A stretch of 64,000 nucleotides of DNA from Camarhynchus parvulus (Eukaryota > Chordata > Aves > Passeriformes > Thraupidae): positions 57,600,493 to 57,664,492 of the forward strand of contig NC_044573.1 of assembly GCF_901933205.1 (NCBI RefSeq), written 5' to 3'. A model generated the notes under the pieces. It saw nothing but the letters and a program-made list of their open reading frames with translations. It was not told the DNA's origin and made no database searches. Both the position numbers and the translations under genes were made by a program. Shown here one piece after another: positions 36,101 through 48,420 of the stretch (the first letter of the stretch is position 1; each line of letters opens with the position of its first letter).

Positions 36101-39100
36101 AGGGTGAGAGCAACTCATCCTCAAGCCATGCTTGAAAAACACAATATTTTTGTGAATTTTTGTGAACAGGAGAAAGTCTGTGCTCAGAATTGACTTCTTC
36201 TTAAGCAACAAAGCACATACCAGATGAGAAACCTCCTGCACTTAGGCTATGTGCAGACAATTCTTCTGATTAATGTGGGAGTATTTGCATGCATATCTGA
36301 GGGAAGAATTTGGCTCTTCGCTGTTAAAATAAAACACTGAAGAATATTTAAGGAGGAAAACCAACCCTGGAATGTTTTGAAGACATTTCCAAGAACCTCT
36401 AAGAAAGAAAAAAGTCTTTGCCAAACATAGACAAACCTCATCAAACCTTATAGCTTCCTTCCAACTTTTATTGTTTCTGTTCCCCCACAAACCAAGCTTC
36501 AGCAGGTAATTTTGCTTGTTTGACAGCAGCTGAAGTTCCATGATTATTTTACTCCAGTCAGAGCTGTGTTGAAAGGGGTGAGTGGGGTGGTTCCTTCCCC
36601 CTTTTTCATCTATCCAAAGCCTACTTGTGCCCTTGTAGCTTCGAGTAATTTGCTCGGTTCTGCAGGGAGCTGGACCAGGGAATGGATCCAGCTGAGAATC
36701 AGTTTTCCCACACCCAGCCCTCCATTGTGCCTTGCCCCTCCAGCTCTGTTGGATGAGCAGTAATGTGAGCACATGGAAAAGATGTGGATATGTGGCCAGA
36801 TGAACAGAGAGAAGGAGCTGGCATTTTCCTCACAGCCCCCTACACAACACTTGCTGAAGCAACCATACAACTTTGGCCTAAATCTAAGGATAGCAGGCCA
36901 GTATCAGTCTCACTCAAGAACTGTTCTGAGTGGTGTTTAAACACTCTGCAAGTCTTCCTTCAATATAAACAAGGTTCTTATTAAAATAAAAAATTACATT
37001 TAAATATTCCATTTCTACATCTCAAGTGTCAACCACACACACTAACGTATGATAAATAAGGGGAAACTTAAGTGGAAAGAGGTTCCTATTTATTGGTGTA
37101 TGTGCTGTTGGATCAGTTACATGTAACAGGGCTTAGCCTATCTATTGGGAAAGACTGATTTGGTGATATCAAATTAAATTTTCTCTTTTTTTAGTGTAAA
37201 TTTTTGCATTTGTTGATTTTATATGAGTAAAATACACATAGTTATCAGGCAGTCTACTTCACTATAATTGTGGTTTTTGATGTCGTGGTGGAGAACTGAG
37301 AAAGCATTCGATGCCACCATAGTAATAATAATTCAGTTTTAAAAAACCCTTAAATATCAAGTATTTATTATAAAATATTACCCAAAGCAAGCAAATCTAG
37401 GAGATGGCCCATTTTATATGAAAATCTGTTAAAACTGAAGCCAGCTCTCTAGAATATCCAAAGCATTACATAATTGATGTAAGTTCAAAAGGTGAAGAGA
37501 TTAAAGCCATGTTTAATGGCCAAATGTTGAAGTCCATTCAAATCTGTGAGCCATTACTAGTTCCAGAAGGACTGGTTACGTGTGAGTGACTGCTCACCAA
37601 TACCAATGTGTGTCCAACAGATCACATACCTTCCAATAAAACTGCATCAGTTTCAGTCATTCAGGTGTGAAGCTGGAGTGAGGTCAAATTTTGGCTGCAG
37701 CCAGTATGTTAACAGAAGTGGTAACAGAAGTATTGACTGTAGCTTGCAGTTGGATACAAGGAATAAAGGAAATAAAGCCCATCTGATTCCTGCCCAGCAT
37801 CAGACAGACGGCTCTGAGATGGGAAGAAATGTAATTTAAAAAAAAGATTGGTGTTTGAAATGTTGCTTCTCTCTTGCACAGCAAGAATCCCTGATTCAGC
37901 TTCCGAGCATTCTTGTGCAAATTGCTTAAATGCCACACACTGTAGCCTCCCATGCAGGAGCTCAGGAAGGTACATAACTCTCCAGGAGCACTCAAGAGCA
38001 TGTAACCTCACCAGGAAAAGATTTAAACAAAGGGGTCTATTCAGACATGATTCCACAAGATGGAAATGGGAGGCAGGGAATACAATTAAATAGCAGTTTG
38101 GAAGGGGTGAACTCTGCATTGGAGATCAGCACCTCCTGAGGCAGTGCTCCCATGGCTGGCTGGTGAGGCCATCATCACAGCCTCTTCTTGTCCCTGTTGG
38201 TGTCCCAGACAGAGGCAGTGTTGGGTGGCCATGGCCAGGAAAGGAAACCTCGCTCAGCTTCTCAGGACAGTACCTGTCATCCTGCATGAAAAATGGGGCC
38301 ATGCCCTGCCCAAACAGCTCTGAGGTGGCCCAGCTGTCACTTCTTATCACCAGTGCTCAGCATTTGGGTGTGTTTGGATGCTCAACCATGTTGACTGTCT
38401 CTTGACAGCTTCTCTAAACGTGCTTTGGCTCCCTGTAGAGGAATGGGTGACCCTGAGCACTCGCAGACAATCTTCACATCCCAAAAGGAAGGTCATCACT
38501 CATCAGTTCCTTTTTTCCACATTTTTCCATTTCTTCTAGATCTTCCAGTTTGGATCTTGTACTTCAGTCCCAAAAGCTGCAATTTCTGCCTAGAGGCACC
38601 ATCCATCCCATGCATGGGTGAAACAGATGGGGGACACAGATGGTAATTTTGCCCCATTATTTAGCAGCTGTAAAAGGAAAAATTACCTCAGCTGATTGCC
38701 TGGACACAAATGTCCCCAGCTTACCCATGCAGTTCCTTTTATTTACTAAAGATATTGGCAAGGACCTGCTTCCCCATCCAGCAAGTCTCCATCCATCTTG
38801 AGGTCTGGGCTGTCCATACACCTAGTGCCGACAGCAAGTGTCTCAGTCTTTCAAGATTTCAAGCCGTTAAGGACTCCAAAGATGTAGAAACTACTTTCAA
38901 GGCAGGCTCAGTTGTGTCTGTCCAAGAACAGCACAAATGAGGTGTGGATCCGACCAGCTACATGCATTCCTGTAGTGGTGGTGTCATATGTAAACAGCTT
39001 TCCCAAATCTACTCACTGACTGCAGACTTCTGTCATGTTTGCGGAGGAGGCCAGAGAACTTGAACAAATGTCCTGCAGCAGTGCCTTGTGGAACAGGATA

Positions 39101-41559
39101 ACTGAGACACCAGCCCACTTGGATCCCTGTGCAGAAAGCCTTTGCTGTCAAGAGCCAACATCTCTCATTTTGCTTCAGACTCAAATTTAATATGCAGACA
39201 TTCAGCTCAGAACAAACCTTTTAACAGCAGCTGGCCATTTTAATTATAGAAAGAATATAAACAATAAATTTCTAATATTAGATACATTTCTCACAGTCCT
39301 TGTTTCTGAAAATAATGTCTTAGGACCATGTCCAAGCCCCACGGAATCAGTGGAAAGTGTCCCACTGACCTCATTGTGATTGGATCAGGGCCTTAGTTGC
39401 TTAAAATAAAATTTTACAAGGTACAGGCTAATCCTATTTCACATATTTTTAGTTAAATGGCTGAAAGAGTTTTTTTCTCTCCATTAAGTTCCATAGAAAA
39501 CTAAGACACAACCACAATCTTGGCAGCAAATATTCTATAAGGAATTCAAACACAAATAAGGCGTGGGTTTGAAATTGTGTTACATTTGGGCTTCAGAATG
39601 GTGGGTTCAGAGAACAGGTCCTGGGAGCAGCTGTGAGGGCTCAGGTCACTGGAAAGGGGTGGCTCTCCTTCCCCTGGAAAAGCAGCAGTAAGCCAAGCAC
39701 AGAACTGCAGGCTGTGCTCCAGAGTGCTTACCAAATTCCACCAATATTTCATTTGTTTAATTTTTCATATGTAGCCGGGCTCTAGGCAGCTGTAAGGAGC
39801 TAGAGCTACCAAAACACTGCGTGACAAGCTGTGCCTGCGGTATGTCCACCCACACCAAGCCTCGAAAGCAGTAAAGCACTCCCAAGAACATCTGATTTTG
39901 TGACTTTCCAGCCCATAAAGATTCAGATAAGCTTTAGATAAGTAAATGGGGGTGGCAGGAGGAAGTTATCCAAACAAAAGTATCAACCTACTCCTTTTAT
40001 TCTATCCCCATCCACTGGTGTAAACTGAAAAGGAAACATCTTGGAAAAAGCAGGGAGTGCTAGAAGCAAGCAGAGTCAGTCACATGCAAACAGAGGTTAT
40101 CCCTCCTGCACCCAGAGGAAATCCTCATCTTCATCACTGCAGCAGCAGCAGCCAGGTCAGCAGTCAGAGACCCCCTGCACTAATATCTACAGCATGGCAA
40201 AAGGTGTCATTTTCAGAAGGTGTAAAAACCATAAGGGAAAGAGAAGAGAAAGCAAACCACATGGAAAAGAAAATCATGAAAGTGAAAAAATACAGGGGAC
40301 ACAAATGGAAAGTTAATGTTCCCAACACACCCAGTTACTGCCACAATATTTCTGGTTCGCCTTGGTTTGGTTTAGTTTTAACTCTATGAGGTCATGCTGT
40401 CTCTTGTGAAGTTTAAGGACCCTGCTCCTGGCTGTATGAAAATCCTGTACCACCCTCCTGGCAGCGCTGGTCAGCCCTGCACATTCAAAGGCAGAGTAAA
40501 AGCTGGGCAACAGTGGTACCATGCCCCAAAGCAGACCTGCCCCAGTCAATGCCATCTTTAGAAGGCTTGGTACAACCCTCCAAAGTGCATAGATTTTAAT
40601 GGTATCTGGATGTGTAGTTCAGATAAAATGCGTGCAGCCTGAGTTGCAATTAAAGTGCACTCAAACCTGACACATTCAAAGAATATTTTGACACATCAGC
40701 ATGCAGATATGAATGCCATAGGTCAGATGAAAGAGAAGGGGCTAGAAAAACACCAGGAAGACAAAATGAATCCATGACAGCACCATCTAATTTCACCAAC
40801 AGGAATAATGTATTTATTTTATGCCTGAGCCAAGATTTAAATTGCCAACAGCTTTGTCATCATACCCTTTCACCCCTGGCTCACTTTTGCATACAGCATA
40901 TCACAAGACACAACCATTCATTTTCTCCTGTCACACTTCCTGTCAAACCCTCCTGCATGTTGTGTAGGGATTTCTTGCCCCATAACAGGATTAAATAGCC
41001 AAGTGATCCAACAATGCAGGCTAATGCACACTCTGTTTGTATTTCCAGCTTGTGTTAGCCCGGTCTTGCCTCCGCTCCCTTGGCTTTCTGAACACATGTT
41101 CATATTTTAAAATCAATTTTAAGTTTAAAAAAGTATTTTTCCCTGAGCTGAAGAAGATCTGAATGGCTGATCCTAAACTGGGGCCTGTTCAAAAAGTAGG
41201 CAAGTCTGCCTGGGGAGCCCTCCAAGCATGGAATGCTCATGGGCTTTTTCTTCTGCAATATCTGCTTAAACCCACTAGAGCCTAACAGAGGTTAGAAAGA
41301 GCCTGTCCTGACAGCTTGGTGCCCCACATCTTCTGAGGCAACACTGAAGCAGCCCCTGCACCTCATCCTATTATCTGCCTCTCCTAAGTAATTTAGGAAA
41401 GGAGTCATATAAACAACAGAAGGGCTAAAAATATGCTTTAAAATAAGATACACAAAGAACAGATTCTATTGTCATCAAAAAGAATATTAAGGGCGAGTCT
41501 TGTAAGCTGATGCACTGATGTGGGAGTTGAAGAGAGAACAGATTTTAGATGGGCTTGCC
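33113..41559. other. Unique non-coding DNA, 8.4 kb
   Basis: I see no recognised gene, RNA or dispersed repeat. The largest open frame is on the minus strand at 36,242-36,772 (176 codons); it has no known motif and no convincing splice context. The moderately GC-rich segment 38,100-38,650 is unidentified. A short CAG run occurs at about 40,139-40,151. A minus-strand donor-like ATTTG|GTAAGCAC lies at about 39,731 without a convincing exon. Confidence 0.5.
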
Positions 41560-41705
41560 TGGCAGTCCTAAGATGGGCTCAGTTGGTTAGGGCATGGTGC
41601 TAATAATGCCAGGGTTGTTGTTCAAGCCCCTGTATGAGCCCTTCACTCAGGAATTAGACCCCAGGATCCTTATGGTTCCCTTCCAACTTAGAATATTCCA
41701 TGATT
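41560..41705 (+). mobile_element. tRNA-Ile-derived SINE with CR1-like tail (TguSINE1 type)
   Basis: The head is tRNA-Ile-like: an A box GGGCTCAGTTGG (41,575-41,586), an anticodon loop CTAATAA with AAT intact (41,600-41,606), and a diverged B box TGTTCAAGCCC (about 41,629-41,639). These are the internal RNA polymerase III promoter parts. Next is a short linker and a CR1-like 3' end (GGTTCCCTTCCAACTTAGAA, then TATTCCATGAT). The tail allows mobilisation by the CR1 reverse transcriptase. tRNA-Ile/CR1 SINEs are known from passerine birds, so this element is the main taxonomic clue. Mispairing in the acceptor and T arms shows it is not a functional tRNA gene. The left edge is approximate. Confidence 0.88.
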
Positions 41706-44215
41706 TTTTGGTGATAATTCTCCTGAACCAAATTACCTCTCAAATTAATCCTGACTTTGTGTAGATCAAATGTTACTATTTCCAAGCTTCTTTGTGTGAT
41801 TGGTATTGAACAGCTTGGCCAAAAAATTTAATAAGATTTATTCTTGGCACACATTCAAAGGTTTATTCAGTAATCATGAATTTGTGATTTCAGGAGAACA
41901 ACTTGTCACTCCAGTTCCACTGTGCTGCCCCAGTTCTTGGATTAGGTGACTTAGCCATTCTTTTTTTCCATGAAATATTTCTATTTATGTGACAAATATA
42001 TGTTACTTTGCAAAAGAAACTTGTTTGCAACTCTTCTACAACTAACCTTCCAAAAGATTTGTGTAACTACAATTTACATTTGCAAAAAAGTGCACAGTAA
42101 GCAAATGAAGATGCTTGGAAATGCAGCCACGGGAAAAGGTTTTTAGATGTCATTGAAATGTCTATAAATAAGTTTTCTCACTGCTTATCCTAGTGGTTTA
42201 GCAATCCAGACTGTGGGTAACATTGTATGTCCATGTAAACTATACCATTTCCATTGGCTTCACAGGGGATCTGACACTGAAACCAATGCTAAATTTTGCA
42301 TTTTTGTGTTTAGAATTTGCAGACAGGAGAACAGACATCTATTTGTAGTTGTATTCCAGTCATTTTTAACAACAATGTGCAGAAAAGCTGAACTATCCAT
42401 ATTCATCAGCAAGAGGAAATGCCTCATAAACTCAAAATGCTACACTTAGGACCCTTTCAGTTTTACTCTTTATTTCCTTAAAGAATGCTTTGTTTCTACT
42501 GCTGTCTTGTTACCATTCAACCCTGAGAAATACAACCTTTGTGCTTTACCAGTCTGCCCACCCCCAGATATGCTTACAGCCAAGTACTGCTTCCCCTTCC
42601 CTTTTCAAAACAAACATCCTCTCACTGCCCCCCACTTGCTGCTCAGAAGACCCTACAGAAGAGGCCAGGATACTTTGCAGATATTTGACAGTCAGCACAG
42701 CAGAGTATTTTTTTTTTTTCAGAGGAGAATCTACAGAAGGCTGAAATGTGCTTAAAACTGGCATACCTGGCAGGATAGGGCCCCCCCCACCAGCCCCAAG
42801 GGCCACCCTTGGGGTCAGGGTCTCCTGGGACCCGAGACCCCAGAGCTCTCTTGAGCACTCTTCTGACCGGCAGTAACAGGAGCAGTGGGCAGCAGGGAAG
42901 GACAGAGATTCCAAGAGTGCTTTGATGCTGCAGCTGGTAGCAGTTTCTGCTGGGAAGGAGTGAGACAGACAGGACTGACAGCCACCAGGCTGTGGATAGG
43001 CAGTCTAGGTCACCAGGGTTAGGCTCACAACTAACTAATGAACTTCCTGCCCCCCTTAAAAATATCTTGGTTTTCTGCTGTTTACTTTCCATGACCACAC
43101 GAGCGTCTAGTTCTGTGAAATAGGGACTTCACACCCTTTTGTCTAGCTCAGCAAGCAGGAACAGCAGTAAGTTCACTAGTAAAGATCATCAAAACTATTC
43201 CCTTGGCTTTTATGCTTCTTGAGGTATTTCAGGTTTGCATATCACAATTGCCATCCATACCAAGATGCCATTTTCAGCCCAAGAATTGAGTTGCTCATGT
43301 ATCGATTTAACTATCGGTCTTAGAAGTGCTTTGAAGTGTAAAGGCTAGTTACAGAAACAGTAAACATCAAACCAAACTGCATTCCTAGAATCACAAGTTA
43401 AAAGTAAAGGGTACCCAAAAGTCAGCGTTTAGCCAAAATAGGCCAATGGAGTTTATTAAGGCCATACTTTTATTCACAGGTTGGGATTTCTACTCTGTGA
43501 GGTCTTGCAGTTAAAAATTTATTGTAAGGACCTCCTTCTCTGAAGTGCCATTTCAACAATGCCTAAAAACATTGACTCTGAAGACAGGCAAGGGGCAAAG
43601 CTGCATAACTACTGGAATTTAAAAAGCAACAATGTATGCTTGATCATATGGCTTTTGACACAGTCTTGAGCTCCTGAGACTTCTTGTGCTCCTGAGACTT
43701 TCCTCTTGAAAAGACAACCCAAAGACTTTTTTGTCTCAGATTTCATAACTAAAATACATTTTTCTATCAGCGCTGCCTATAGAGTTGTGTGGGTTCTATT
43801 TGTTCAGGGCAGAGAAATCATTCACTTTGATTGCATCACTGATGTAAGTGTTAATCTGCTGTTTTCTAATTTGCCTCCAGGTTCTCCATAATCACCTCTC
43901 CAAATGACAGGAGGAGCAAGAATGACAAGAACCTGACACTGCTGGAAAACCCAGTCCATATCAGATCACACAGGGCACATACCACTTAACAGTGTAAATA
44001 CAGCCAAGGTCTCACAGCTTTAGAGAAGTAACTAAGTGTATGTGATAGCTAGCAATAAATGTTAGCTCCCTTGCAAATTGTGCCTGTTATATTTAAAACC
44101 GGATATATACAGCATTTTTTTCTTCCTTTCAAACTAAGCAGAAGGCTTCTTTTTAAATTTAAATAGCTGTTGCAATAATACTTAGACCTGATGTTTTCTC
44201 TGATCTACCTCTAAA
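41706..44215. other. Unique non-coding DNA
   Basis: No gene is recognised. A T12-CAG acceptor-like sequence occurs at 42,708-42,722 on the plus strand without a good downstream donor. An eight- to nine-base C run lies near 42,781, inside a GC-rich patch (42,760-42,990). The 151-codon minus frame 42,643-43,098 arises from this patch and resembles no known protein. Confidence 0.5.
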
Positions 44216-44412
44216 GAATCATAGAATCATTTAGGTTGGAAAGGGCCTAAAAACCATCTATCTAATTCCAACTTCCCTACCATGGGCAGGGACACCTTCC
44301 AAAAGACCAGGTTGTTCAAAGCCCTTCAGCCTGGCCTTGAACACCTCCAGTGATGTGGAACCACTGCTTCTTTGGGCAGCCTGTTCCAATTACTCACCAC
44401 CCTCATAGGGAA
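44216..44412 (-). mobile_element. CR1 LINE 3' fragment, minus orientation (well preserved)
   Basis: The left edge AATCATAGAATCATTTAGGT, followed by TGGAAAGGGCC, is nearly the exact complement of the CR1 3' terminus. It continues through the 3' UTR phrases GGGCAGGGACACCTTCC (near 44,284) and GGGCAGCCTGTTCCAAT (near 44,374). It is cut off at about 44,412 by 5' truncation. About 200 bases remain. The low divergence makes this the youngest-looking CR1 in the window. Confidence 0.96.
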
Positions 44413-44843
44413 GAGAACAGAACAAATGAAAAAGAACTTAAAATGTGAATTTTTTCAGGTGAATACCTATTAAGTCTTTAACAGACTAGATGATGCCTAT
44501 TTAAATGAGACTTAGCAGTACATTTTCAAAAATGTCCACATTGATATTTATAAAATGCATACCCATAAGGAGACTGAGTTCTTTGCTAGCCCACTCTGAT
44601 AAGAGGAAGCAGTGTCCAGGTTAAACACCAACAGATGATACACATACAGAAATGATCCACAGATCCATAAAACCTATAAGCCCTGAGTTTCCTTCCTGGA
44701 AGCTGGTGGAAATTGATGGACAGTGTATGTACATTATGTTCTCTGAATGGACACAACAGAGTGTTCACACCTCACCTCTGAGTGAGGAAATTTAGATATC
44801 AGCAATAGTCCTTCCACTGAAAAATTCACACCATTATCACCTA

Positions 44844-45338
44844 CAGTGCAGTCCTGTGTCTGGCTCTCCCAAGTACAAGAAAGACACAGATGTATTGCAG
44901 TAAGGCCAGCGCAGAGCTGGTGGGACGGTCCAGGCTAGAGCCCCTGGAGTGAGAGGAAGATCAAGGAACTGGGCTTGTTAATCCTGGAGATGAGGCATTT
45001 ACTGCTGCAGCCTCCTAATGGGAGGGGGTAGAGAGGACAGAGCCAGGCTATTCCCAGTGCTCATCAGTAAGGCAGAGGACAAACATCACTTGTCATAATA
45101 TGAAAAGAATTCTGATTAGATATTAGGAAAATAGTTTTGCCATGAGGGTGATTAAACACTGAAACAGAGGCCTATAGAAAGTACGGGATTTTTGATCCTG
45201 GAGATACCAAAGCTTGATATCTCCAAGTTGGTAAAGTTCTGAGTAACACAATCTAAGTTTGCCTTGCTTTGAGATGGGGATCTGGACTAGAAGATCTCTA
45301 GAGGTCCCTTCCAACATAAATTATTCAGAGATTCAATG
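44844..45338 (+). mobile_element. CR1 LINE fragment, plus orientation (diverged)
   Basis: It starts in the ORF2 end region (CTGTGTCTGGCTCTCC and AGTACAAGAAAGACACAGAT near 44,873). It continues through TAGATATTAGGAAAATAGTT and GGACTAGAAGATCTCTAGAG to the terminus CCCTTCCAACATAAATTATT near 45,305. Indels remove any frame. Together with the preceding copy it forms an inverted CR1 pair separated by about 430 bases, with both 3' ends pointing outwards. The two copies differ enough to be separate insertions rather than one inversion. Confidence 0.9.
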
Positions 45339-45570
45339 AGAATGTGTCTAAGTTATACCAGCAGAGCAGTGCCTCCCTATTAATTGTCAGGAATTTTAAC
45401 CATTACATGAGAACTTGGAATTAACTGGATATATAATCAGCACAGGAAATTAGATTTTCCCCTTTAAATTAAACTGTCATGGTAGGGAGGAAAATAAGCA
45501 GGAATTGATAGTGCTCTGTAGTGTATTGTATAAAAGCAACTTCTATTGTTGCTTTTTCATTTCTGGGTAG

Positions 45571-45629
45571 AACTTTATGTTCCCAAGAGCAACAAAAAAA
45601 GTATTTTGAAGCAATGTAAAAACAGACAG
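45571..45629 (+). other. Candidate short exon, 59 bases
   Basis: An acceptor-like tract TGTTGCTTTTTCATTTCTGG then GTAG ends at 45,570. The donor ACAG|GTAAGTCC starts at 45,630. One of the three frames is open (LYVPKSNKKSILKQCKNRQ), entered after one base; the other two have stops. It is too short to judge coding potential and matches no family I know. The GGTAG acceptor is weak because of the three G just before TAG. Confidence 0.15.
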
Positions 45630-48149
45630 GTAAGTCCTTTTTATTTTCCTTTTATGCCTCATAGCTCTGCCTTCGTCTATGCATTATTTGGTTTTGGATC
45701 ACATGGAACCGAAGAGCTGTTGTCGCTGCTCCGTTCCCTCAAGCTGCTGTATCTTCTTGTTGCCTTTTCCTTCACTTCCCTGGTTCTTATCCCTCCTGTT
45801 TCCACTCTTTTGCAAATGACAATAGCTGCCTTCAGCTGTAGCTGATCCACAGATAGCAGAAGAGCCGGAGGGTAATCTGACTTCTTTCATGTCCAGGGAA
45901 TTAAACTCATTTTCTATATGAGTTGCTGGAAATAATGCCAGTCACTGTTTGAGAGAAGATCACCAGGACTTGTCCAAAACCAAAGCACTACCCCAGGAGG
46001 GGCCTGGGACTTGGACTCAAACCTGGGCTCAGACTTGGAACCAGATCATAATTTGGGAGCCAGGAGTCTATTTTGCAGCAAAATGGCTGTTTTGGGAGGC
46101 AGAAGAGAATTTTTGACAGTCAAACACTTGAGATCCAGTGGAAAGTGTCCCACAAACTATTTGCAGGAAAACTGTTGCCATTTATTTTTTTATCCTCCTC
46201 AAAGCAGGGCTTGCATGCATTCCTTGTTAATATGCTGAATTGCCGCATCAGTTCCTTCTCCCAGTGGAAAAAACCCATGGATGTCAGCTAAACCCCTGCA
46301 TTAGCATGGCCACGGAACAAGCAACCATCACAGCAACCATGTTTGACCTCTGAGAGAAACCTCTCCTGCAGCCAAAGATGAAATTAACAAAACATCAGTG
46401 TTTAATGCTTAGCAGGTGTAAATGGGGTAATTCTGAACCTCGGTGTGATAAATCTGTCCTCAGATTATTCTCTATATGCTTTCAAACTTCAGCACTGCTG
46501 TGGCTCTTAGAAAACTGCATTAAGCTCAATTCATAATTTAAAGTACTTAGGTATATACTGAAATTAAAACTTCTTTTTTTTAAGAAACTGGTAACTACAG
46601 CATCACATTTGGACTGAAATGGCATCCCTCTTTAAAGTATGGAAGTCAACAAACAATATAACAAAATAGGAAAATTCAATGGTGAGAAATGCTCGGGTTT
46701 CCTCTTAGATCACAGTGAAATCATTTGCTATGGATATGATCCACCTGTAATTTTAAGTAAAACAAGGTTCATATGTATGTGATTTCACCTGTGTGTATAG
46801 GCATGTACAGAATATATCTATGCAGCTTCACTTTTTTGAGCTATCTGTATTTAAGTGAAGCAAAGATAAAGTTTACAGGTCTTACAGGACTCACTGATTA
46901 AACTTAATCAATGCGCTAATCTGAGATTTACTTTTGAAATTTCAATTAATCAAATCATTCATACAAAGGGAAAGATTCTCAGCACTAAAGGGATATAATT
47001 TGTGTGCAACCTCTCTGAAGGATAAATTCAAATCAGCTTTCATTGCAGTGTATATTGCAGCAGCTGTAACAGACCTCAGGTAAGGACAAAAGCCAAGTTC
47101 CTTCACAGACCTTTGCACTTAAACAGGTAATTATCATTTGGTGGTATGTACAGGAAAAAGGACTTTTTTTAATTGGAATTTTTATAATTTCCCACTACAA
47201 AATTTGGATTAACCAGAAATAGGGGGGGGGAAAGACTAATTTTTGGCTCCTGTAAAGCAGTGTGGTAAATAAGTGATAGAAAGCTTTGGCTCCTCACCTG
47301 AGATACTAAATTAATATCAGCAGTTCTCAAGTTATAGCAATGCAGATTAAACATGTTAGCTGGAGCTGTCAGTGCCTGACAGGCTGATAGGAATGCTCTC
47401 TTTCCTTGGAATTACAAGGGAGGAGTAGGAAAGTTGTAAGAGTTGCATCACCTCAGCTAGATGATACGGGGCATTCCTCAAATGCGCTGTCATGCAGAAT
47501 TGAATCAGCAGGGTCTAAATTCAAAAACCTTTCAAAGAAAACCCAGAGTGGCGAATAAATCTGAAACAAAACTTAATTTTCAGAACGAAAAATTCATCTC
47601 AAGAAAACTGAATGAGCAAAGGATCCTTGCTTTTACAAAACTCACCCTGTGTGCATGCAGGCATGCATGTGTGTGGTTCCTGTGGTTATGGTATAGGAGG
47701 CCGTTGACTTATCAAACCAGTAATTTTGCCATTAGTCCTTGAGTTTTCTTCTTGCATGCATATTCTGTGGCCAAATCCATTAGTAAGTTAGAGTGATAAA
47801 CACCTGGAGTCTATCAAAAACAAAGAGAGTCTTATTCTATACATACAACCAGCCTGGCAAACATAACGAGCAAAGACTAACTGCATAATATAGAATTCAA
47901 ACAGGAATATGTTTTTTATGATGTGCCAGCATAAGGGAGATCAAAGACTAAAGCCAAATAAATAGCAACTGGGTACCAGCAAAGGAAACATATTTAGAAC
48001 TTAATCAGAAACAAACCCAGTGTATGCCAACACCGTCTGAATTCAAAAATAACATTTTCCTCATTTTCATTAAAGGTTTGAAGCCTGGGAGATTTTATTT
48101 TGATGTTCAATCTACTGTTTTTATGACTGGAAGGGAACTTTCATTTCTC

Positions 48150-48420
48150 ACAGACAAAGGAATATGAAGAATCATCTCCTCACCCCATTGTCTACTTCCA
48201 TAGGGTGTTTTTTGGGAGTTACCCTACCACCACCTCCCTGCCGCCGTCTGATTCAATTTTCCTTGGATGCTTTGTGGAATTTGCCAGCTCACATTAAGCA
48301 TTTATTGAGCTCGGCTCCTTATCTGGAACATTGCCTGGTAAACTGCAACAATCTGTCTGGCACCTGAGGATTGACAGAGCAAATTTTTCCAGGTGTTAAA
48401 AACAGACACCCAGAATTACA
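48150..48420. promoter_or_regulatory. Candidate conserved non-coding element
   Basis: This block is free of repeats and low-complexity sequence. It has a CpG cluster (TGCCGCCGTCTG at about 48,240 and GAGCTCGGCTCC near 48,308), an E-box plus T-box-like CCAGGTGTTA near 48,390, and two CACCTG/CAGGTG E-boxes. It stands out in composition from its flanks. This is a guess from texture and not an alignment result. Confidence 0.15.

Noticed and set aside
36242..36772. 176-codon minus-strand frame as a gene
   Set aside because: No known motif, no splice or promoter context, and a composition like that of its non-coding neighbours.
41568..41640. A functional tRNA-Ile gene
   Set aside because: The acceptor and T arms are mispaired, the B box is altered, and a CR1-like tail follows directly. 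It is the head of a SINE.
42708..42722. T12-CAG on the plus strand as a second recursive site
   Set aside because: It is followed by AGGAGA and not by a donor, so it is at most a lone acceptor-like sequence.
44776..44816. 41-base minus-strand microexon candidate (TTTTTCAG acceptor, CAGAG|GTGAGG donor)
   Set aside because: It lies between two CR1 copies, the pyrimidine tract is short, and such pairs are expected by chance. The evidence is too weak to list.
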